Shown here piece after piece: positions 45,578 to 48,129 of a DNA stretch of 48,129 nucleotides (position 1 is its first letter; each line of letters opens with the position of its first letter). The position numbers and the translations under genes are program-made. The notes under the pieces were generated by a model, which saw nothing but the letters and a program-made list of their open reading frames with translations, had not been told where the DNA came from and did no database searches. The DNA is from Actinomycetes bacterium (GTDB lineage: Bacteria > Actinomycetota > Actinomycetes > JAHEKZ01): assembly GCA_024644435.1 (NCBI GenBank), contig JAHEKZ010000006.1:34655-82783 (forward strand), in the 5' to 3' direction.

Positions 45578-45940
45578 ATGAACCAGTCGACACGTGTGAA
45601 GTACCTGACGTTCGTGACGGTCGCTGTGGGCCTCTTCGCGGGCTTTGTGGTGGCTCTCATCGCTGCACTCGCAGCTCAAGACGCGTCCGGCGACTCCGGA
45701 GTGGTGGGGCTCGTCGTGACGCCGCTTCCGGCACTCGTGGCAGCGGGCGGTTGGGCTGTGGTCAACCACGAGGGAACGGGCCGGAAGTGGTTGGCGATTC
45801 TGGCGGTGTTCTGTGGCTCGTTCGCTGCGCTGATCTTCGGTCTGCCCCTGGGCCCGATCGGCCTGGTGGCGGCGATGGGGCTGTCCGGCGGATTCGGCGT
45901 CGCCGCTCGTCGTCTGCTCGACCCTGTCCGCGACGACTGA
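45578..45940 (+). CDS. Small membrane protein of unknown function
   Basis: The 120 residues contain about three to four hydrophobic segments (YLTFVTVAVGLFAGFVVALIAAL, LVVTPLPALVAAGGWAVV, WLAILAVFCGSFAALIFGLPL, plus a short Gly-rich one). No family recognised. It starts 66 nt after smc and ends 19 nt before the 14-bp tandem repeats that precede ftsY. The start has no obvious ribosome site. Confidence 0.6.
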   Translation: MNQSTRVKYLTFVTVAVGLFAGFVVALIAALAAQDASGDSGVVGLVVTPLPALVAAGGWAVVNHEGTGRKWLAILAVFCGSFAALIFGLPLGPIGLVAAMGLSGGFGVAARRLLDPVRDD

Positions 45941-45958
45941 CCTCGGCATGTGGGGCCC

Positions 45959-46000
45959 GGCATGTTCGGCACGGCATGTTCGGCACGGCATGTTCGGCAC
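45959..46000 (+). repeat. Three tandem 14-bp repeats upstream of ftsY
   Basis: GGCATGTTCGGCAC is repeated three times without a mismatch (45959-45972, 45973-45986, 45987-46000), preceded by a degenerate copy (CGGCATGTGGGGCC). It lies 42 nt before the ftsY start. It could be a set of regulator sites or simple slippage. Confidence 0.9.
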
Positions 46001-46041
46001 GTCCGAAGAGCGCTGCGCGTGCGCTCTGAGAGACTCCGTCC

Positions 46042-47199
46042 GTGAACCCCATCGAGCTGATTGTCCTCCTTGCTGTGGCGCTCGTCGTCGTTGTCGGTCT
46101 TGGGCTGCTGGCGTTCCGGACGGGGCGCGGGCGTCCCGCTCCACGAGACGCCGCCACGAAAGGGACAACGCACGTCCCCGGGGTTGGTGATGATGCAGCT
46201 CCTCCACGCGACACCCCGAAACGAACCATCGCGACCGTCGCGCTGCCGGACGAGATCTCAGATGTTGCGGCTCTTCCCCTGCTGGAGCGCCCCGCACCGG
46301 TGGCCGGCCGGATGGCTCGGTTGCGCGACCGGCTGGCGAGGTCCGGGGGGCTGGGGCAAGGCATCGTCGCGCTGCTCTCGCGTTCAGGCATCGATGACAC
46401 GACCTGGGATGAGATCGAGGACTCTCTGATCGCCGCCGACATGGGCGTCACCGTGGCGGCTGAGGTAGTGGAGCGCATGAGAGCAGCGATGAGATCGCAA
46501 CCAGACGTCTCACCGCGAGAGCTGTTGCGGGCCGAGCTGCTCGAGCTCGTCGACCCCGGCGCTGACCGATCGCTCACCGTCGATGCCTCGGGGCGTCCGG
46601 CCGTCGTCCTCGTTGTCGGGGTCAACGGGACAGGTAAGACCACCACAACCGGCAAGCTGGCCCGTGTGCTGGTCGCCGAGGATCGCGACGTGGTGCTGGG
46701 GGCGGCCGACACCTTTCGCGCCGCCGCCGCCGACCAGCTACAGACCTGGGGTGACCGCGTGGGAGTGCCCGTGGTCAGGGGGCCCGAGGGAGGTGACCCG
46801 GCGAGCGTGGGGTTCGAGGCCGTCACCGTCGCCATCGACACCGAGGCGGACGTCCTGCTGGTCGACACAGCGGGCCGCCTGCACACCAAGACCGGCTTGA
46901 TGGACGAGCTCGGCAAGGTCAAGCGGGTGATCGAGAAGAAGTCACCGGTGGATGAGGTGCTCCTGGTGCTCGATGCCACGACCGGCCAGAACGGGATGGT
47001 GCAGGCAAAGGTGTTCTCTGAGGTCGTGGATGTCACGGGTGTGGTACTCACCAAGCTCGACGGCACTGCCAAGGGCGGCATCGTCATCTCGGTGCAACGT
47101 GAGCTGGGTGTTCCCGTCAAGCTCGTGGGGCTCGGCGAGGGCCCGGACGATCTGGCACCGTTCGACGCTGCTGTCTTCGTCGATGCGTTGCTGGGGTAG
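46042..47199 (+). CDS. ftsY: Signal recognition particle receptor FtsY
   Basis: FtsY docks SRP-ribosome complexes at the membrane through GTP-dependent pairing with Ffh. One N-terminal membrane helix (IELIVLLAVALVVVVGLGLLAF) replaces the long acidic domain of E. coli and is the usual actinobacterial form. The NG domain shows VNGTGKTTTTGKLAR (G1), DTFRAAAADQLQTW, VDTAGRLHTKTGLMDEL (G3) and TKLDGTAKGG (G4). Length 385. GTG start. The smc-ftsY neighbourhood is conserved; ffh is outside the window. Confidence 0.96.
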   Translation: MNPIELIVLLAVALVVVVGLGLLAFRTGRGRPAPRDAATKGTTHVPGVGDDAAPPRDTPKRTIATVALPDEISDVAALPLLERPAPVAGRMARLRDRLARSGGLGQGIVALLSRSGIDDTTWDEIEDSLIAADMGVTVAAEVVERMRAAMRSQPDVSPRELLRAELLELVDPGADRSLTVDASGRPAVVLVVGVNGTGKTTTTGKLARVLVAEDRDVVLGAADTFRAAAADQLQTWGDRVGVPVVRGPEGGDPASVGFEAVTVAIDTEADVLLVDTAGRLHTKTGLMDELGKVKRVIEKKSPVDEVLLVLDATTGQNGMVQAKVFSEVVDVTGVVLTKLDGTAKGGIVISVQRELGVPVKLVGLGEGPDDLAPFDAAVFVDALLG

Positions 47200-47208
47200 G
47201 GCCACCCG

Positions 47209-47760
47209 GTGTCAGGCGGTATTGATGCTCGGCCGTGCACTGCCGCCGACCTGCCACAGCTGCACTCGACCTGGCCATCCTCGGCCGAAGTCCACGACCG
47301 CCACTACGCCGGGCAGTTGAATGAAACCCAGACGCTCGTCGTCGCGTGGGAGCGAGGCGTGGCCTTAGGTAGCGCCGTTGTCCGCTGGGACAGCCAGGGC
47401 TTCGCTGAGGCGCTAAGCGCGTACCCCGGCGTGGTCGAGGTGGCGCACCTCCAGGTTCGATTCGACGCCCGGCGTCGGGGCGTCGGCACCGGTCTTGTGG
47501 AAGCCGCCGAGAGATTGGCGCGGCTACGACGTGAACGCTGGCTGGGGTTGGGCGTTGGCGTCGACAACCCGGAAGCGCGTGCGCTCTATGAGCGCTTGGG
47601 GTACGAGCACACGGGCATCGTTGAGCGCAGCGAGTACTGCTTCATGGATGAGAGCGGGACCGAGCACCAGGCAGTCGAGTGGAACGAGTACATGATCAAG
47701 GATCTTGGCGCGGCTCCGACCCTCGGCCGCTCACGGTCCGCGCGGGATGCTGACGAGTGA
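47209..47760 (+). CDS. GNAT-family N-acetyltransferase
   Basis: A single GNAT domain with the acetyl-CoA motif A region HLQVRFDARRRGVGTGLVEAAERLA and motif B NPEARALYERLGYEHTGIVER, as in RimI-like enzymes acting on proteins or small molecules. The substrate is unknown. Length 183. It starts 9 nt after ftsY without a clear ribosome site, so it may be translated by read-on from ftsY. Its last 30 nt overlap the convergent HNH gene. Confidence 0.8.
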   Translation: MSGGIDARPCTAADLPQLHSTWPSSAEVHDRHYAGQLNETQTLVVAWERGVALGSAVVRWDSQGFAEALSAYPGVVEVAHLQVRFDARRRGVGTGLVEAAERLARLRRERWLGLGVGVDNPEARALYERLGYEHTGIVERSEYCFMDESGTEHQAVEWNEYMIKDLGAAPTLGRSRSARDADE

Positions 47761-48129
47761 CTGATCACGTGGTCCCAGGAAGGTGACGGCGCCAGAAGAT
47801 CCCCGAACCGTTTCGTGGCTGCTGATCTGCCAACCGCCCTCATGAACCAAGCGGTGATGGAAGCGGCAGAGAAGCACTGCGTTGTCGACGTCGGTCGACC
47901 CGCCAGCCGACCAGGGGAGTACATGGTGAGCGTCGGTGTGAGCGGGCGGCCGCGAGCATCCGGGGAAGCGACAGCCGCCGTCGCGAAGGGCCAGCAGTCG
48001 ACGTTGAGTGGAGGAGAAGATCCGCTGGCTGCGTCCGAGGGTCATGGGTAGGCCGCTGCCGTCGAGCAGCACCGGAACGATCTGGGCGTCGCAGGCGAGG
48101 CGTGCCACGCTCACCGGATGAAGGGGTGC
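47731..48129 (-). CDS. C-terminal part of a 13E12/DUF222-type HNH endonuclease (partial)
   Basis: The frame is open to the right edge, so the gene begins outside the window. The visible 132 residues show VARLACDAQIVPVLL, typical of the end of DUF222, then LALRDGGCRFPGCSRPPAHTDAHHVLPW and NAVLLCRFHHRLVHEGGW: a CxxC plus HH/HH HNH nuclease domain. This family (REP13E12 in mycobacteria) is multi-copy and thought to be mobile or selfish. The stop overlaps the GNAT end by 30 nt. Confidence 0.85.
   Translation of the reverse strand, partial: APLHPVSVARLACDAQIVPVLLDGSGLPMTLGRSQRIFSSTQRRLLALRDGGCRFPGCSRPPAHTDAHHVLPWSAGGSTDVDNAVLLCRFHHRLVHEGGWQISSHETVRGSSGAVTFLGPRDQSLVSIPRGP

Noticed and set aside
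45959-46000. CRISPR array
   Set aside because: Units are 14 bp and directly adjacent without spacers, and no cas genes are present.
45762-47240. 492-residue antisense ORF of ftsY
   Set aside because: It is Ser/Thr/Arg-rich shadow sequence typical of the complementary frame in high-GC DNA.
47815-48051. Plus-strand ORF over the HNH gene
   Set aside because: The minus-strand frame carries the complete HNH motif; this is its shadow.

Overview
The window is a continuous piece of chromosome from a high-GC actinobacterium. The evidence is strong G/C bias in third codon positions, frequent GTG starts, TAnnnT-type -10 elements, an HU protein with a long Lys/Ala tail, fbiD (coenzyme F420) and an actinobacterial tRNA-Gln/tRNA-Glu pair. 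As I recall the Mycobacterium tuberculosis map, gene order follows the Rv3003c (ilvB) to Rv2921c (ftsY) stretch: ilvB-ilvN-ilvC-serA-leuB-FAH-gltX-IclR/leuCD-hupB-fbiD-gpsA-ddl-DUF3515-thiL-DAK2-recG-rsmD-coaD-sepIVA-DUF177-rpmF-rnc-mutM-smc-ftsY. Insertions such as cimA, an SGNH/acyltransferase group and a kinase-flippase fusion suggest Propionibacteriales/Nocardioidaceae rather than mycobacteria. That placement is inference.

Layout. 1-8.7 kb is branched-chain amino acid and serine synthesis: a partial gene, an ilvB attenuator, ilvB-ilvN-ilvC, serA, a methyltransferase, leuB and ilvE. 8.7-20.8 kb is an envelope-flavoured block: an SGNH protein, cimA with its own apparent attenuator, an alpha/beta hydrolase, a UbiB/ABC1 kinase, an OafA-like acyltransferase with a C-terminal SGNH domain, a FAH-family enzyme, PAP2, a second small SGNH protein and an 810-residue membrane kinase-flippase fusion. 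20.8-26.8 kb holds gltX, a small membrane protein, two tRNAs, an IclR regulator divergent from leuCD, and hupB. 26.8-38.1 kb holds a CSD-like protein, fbiD, plsC-gpsA-ddl, DUF3515, an Lrp-type ligand-domain protein, thiL, rpmB, a DAK2 (FakA-like) protein, recG, rsmD and coaD. 38.1-48.1 kb holds a SepIVA-like coiled coil, DUF177-rpmF-rnc-mutM, a small coiled-coil protein, smc, a small membrane protein, ftsY, a GNAT and the C-terminal part of a 13E12-type HNH nuclease.

How the genes work together. IlvB/IlvN, IlvC, LeuB, LeuCD, IlvE and CimA supply most steps from pyruvate to Val, Leu and Ile. CimA offers a threonine-independent route to 2-oxobutyrate, with LeuCD and LeuB probably shared. Two leader peptides rich in branched-chain codons (before ilvB and before cimA), each followed by a hairpin and an intrinsic terminator, suggest ribosome-mediated attenuation. 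An IclR regulator beside leuCD and a recurring CTGAGAC(G) motif upstream of ilvB, leuB and leuC suggest a second, transcriptional layer.

The most interesting signals are the cimA leader/attenuator, the shared CTGAGAC motif, the many -10 elements placed 6-7 nt before start codons (apparent leaderless mRNAs), the kinase-flippase fusion with neighbouring SGNH/PAP2/acyltransferase genes, and a G-quadruplex motif downstream of mutM. No CRISPR array, rRNA, insertion sequence or prophage was seen.
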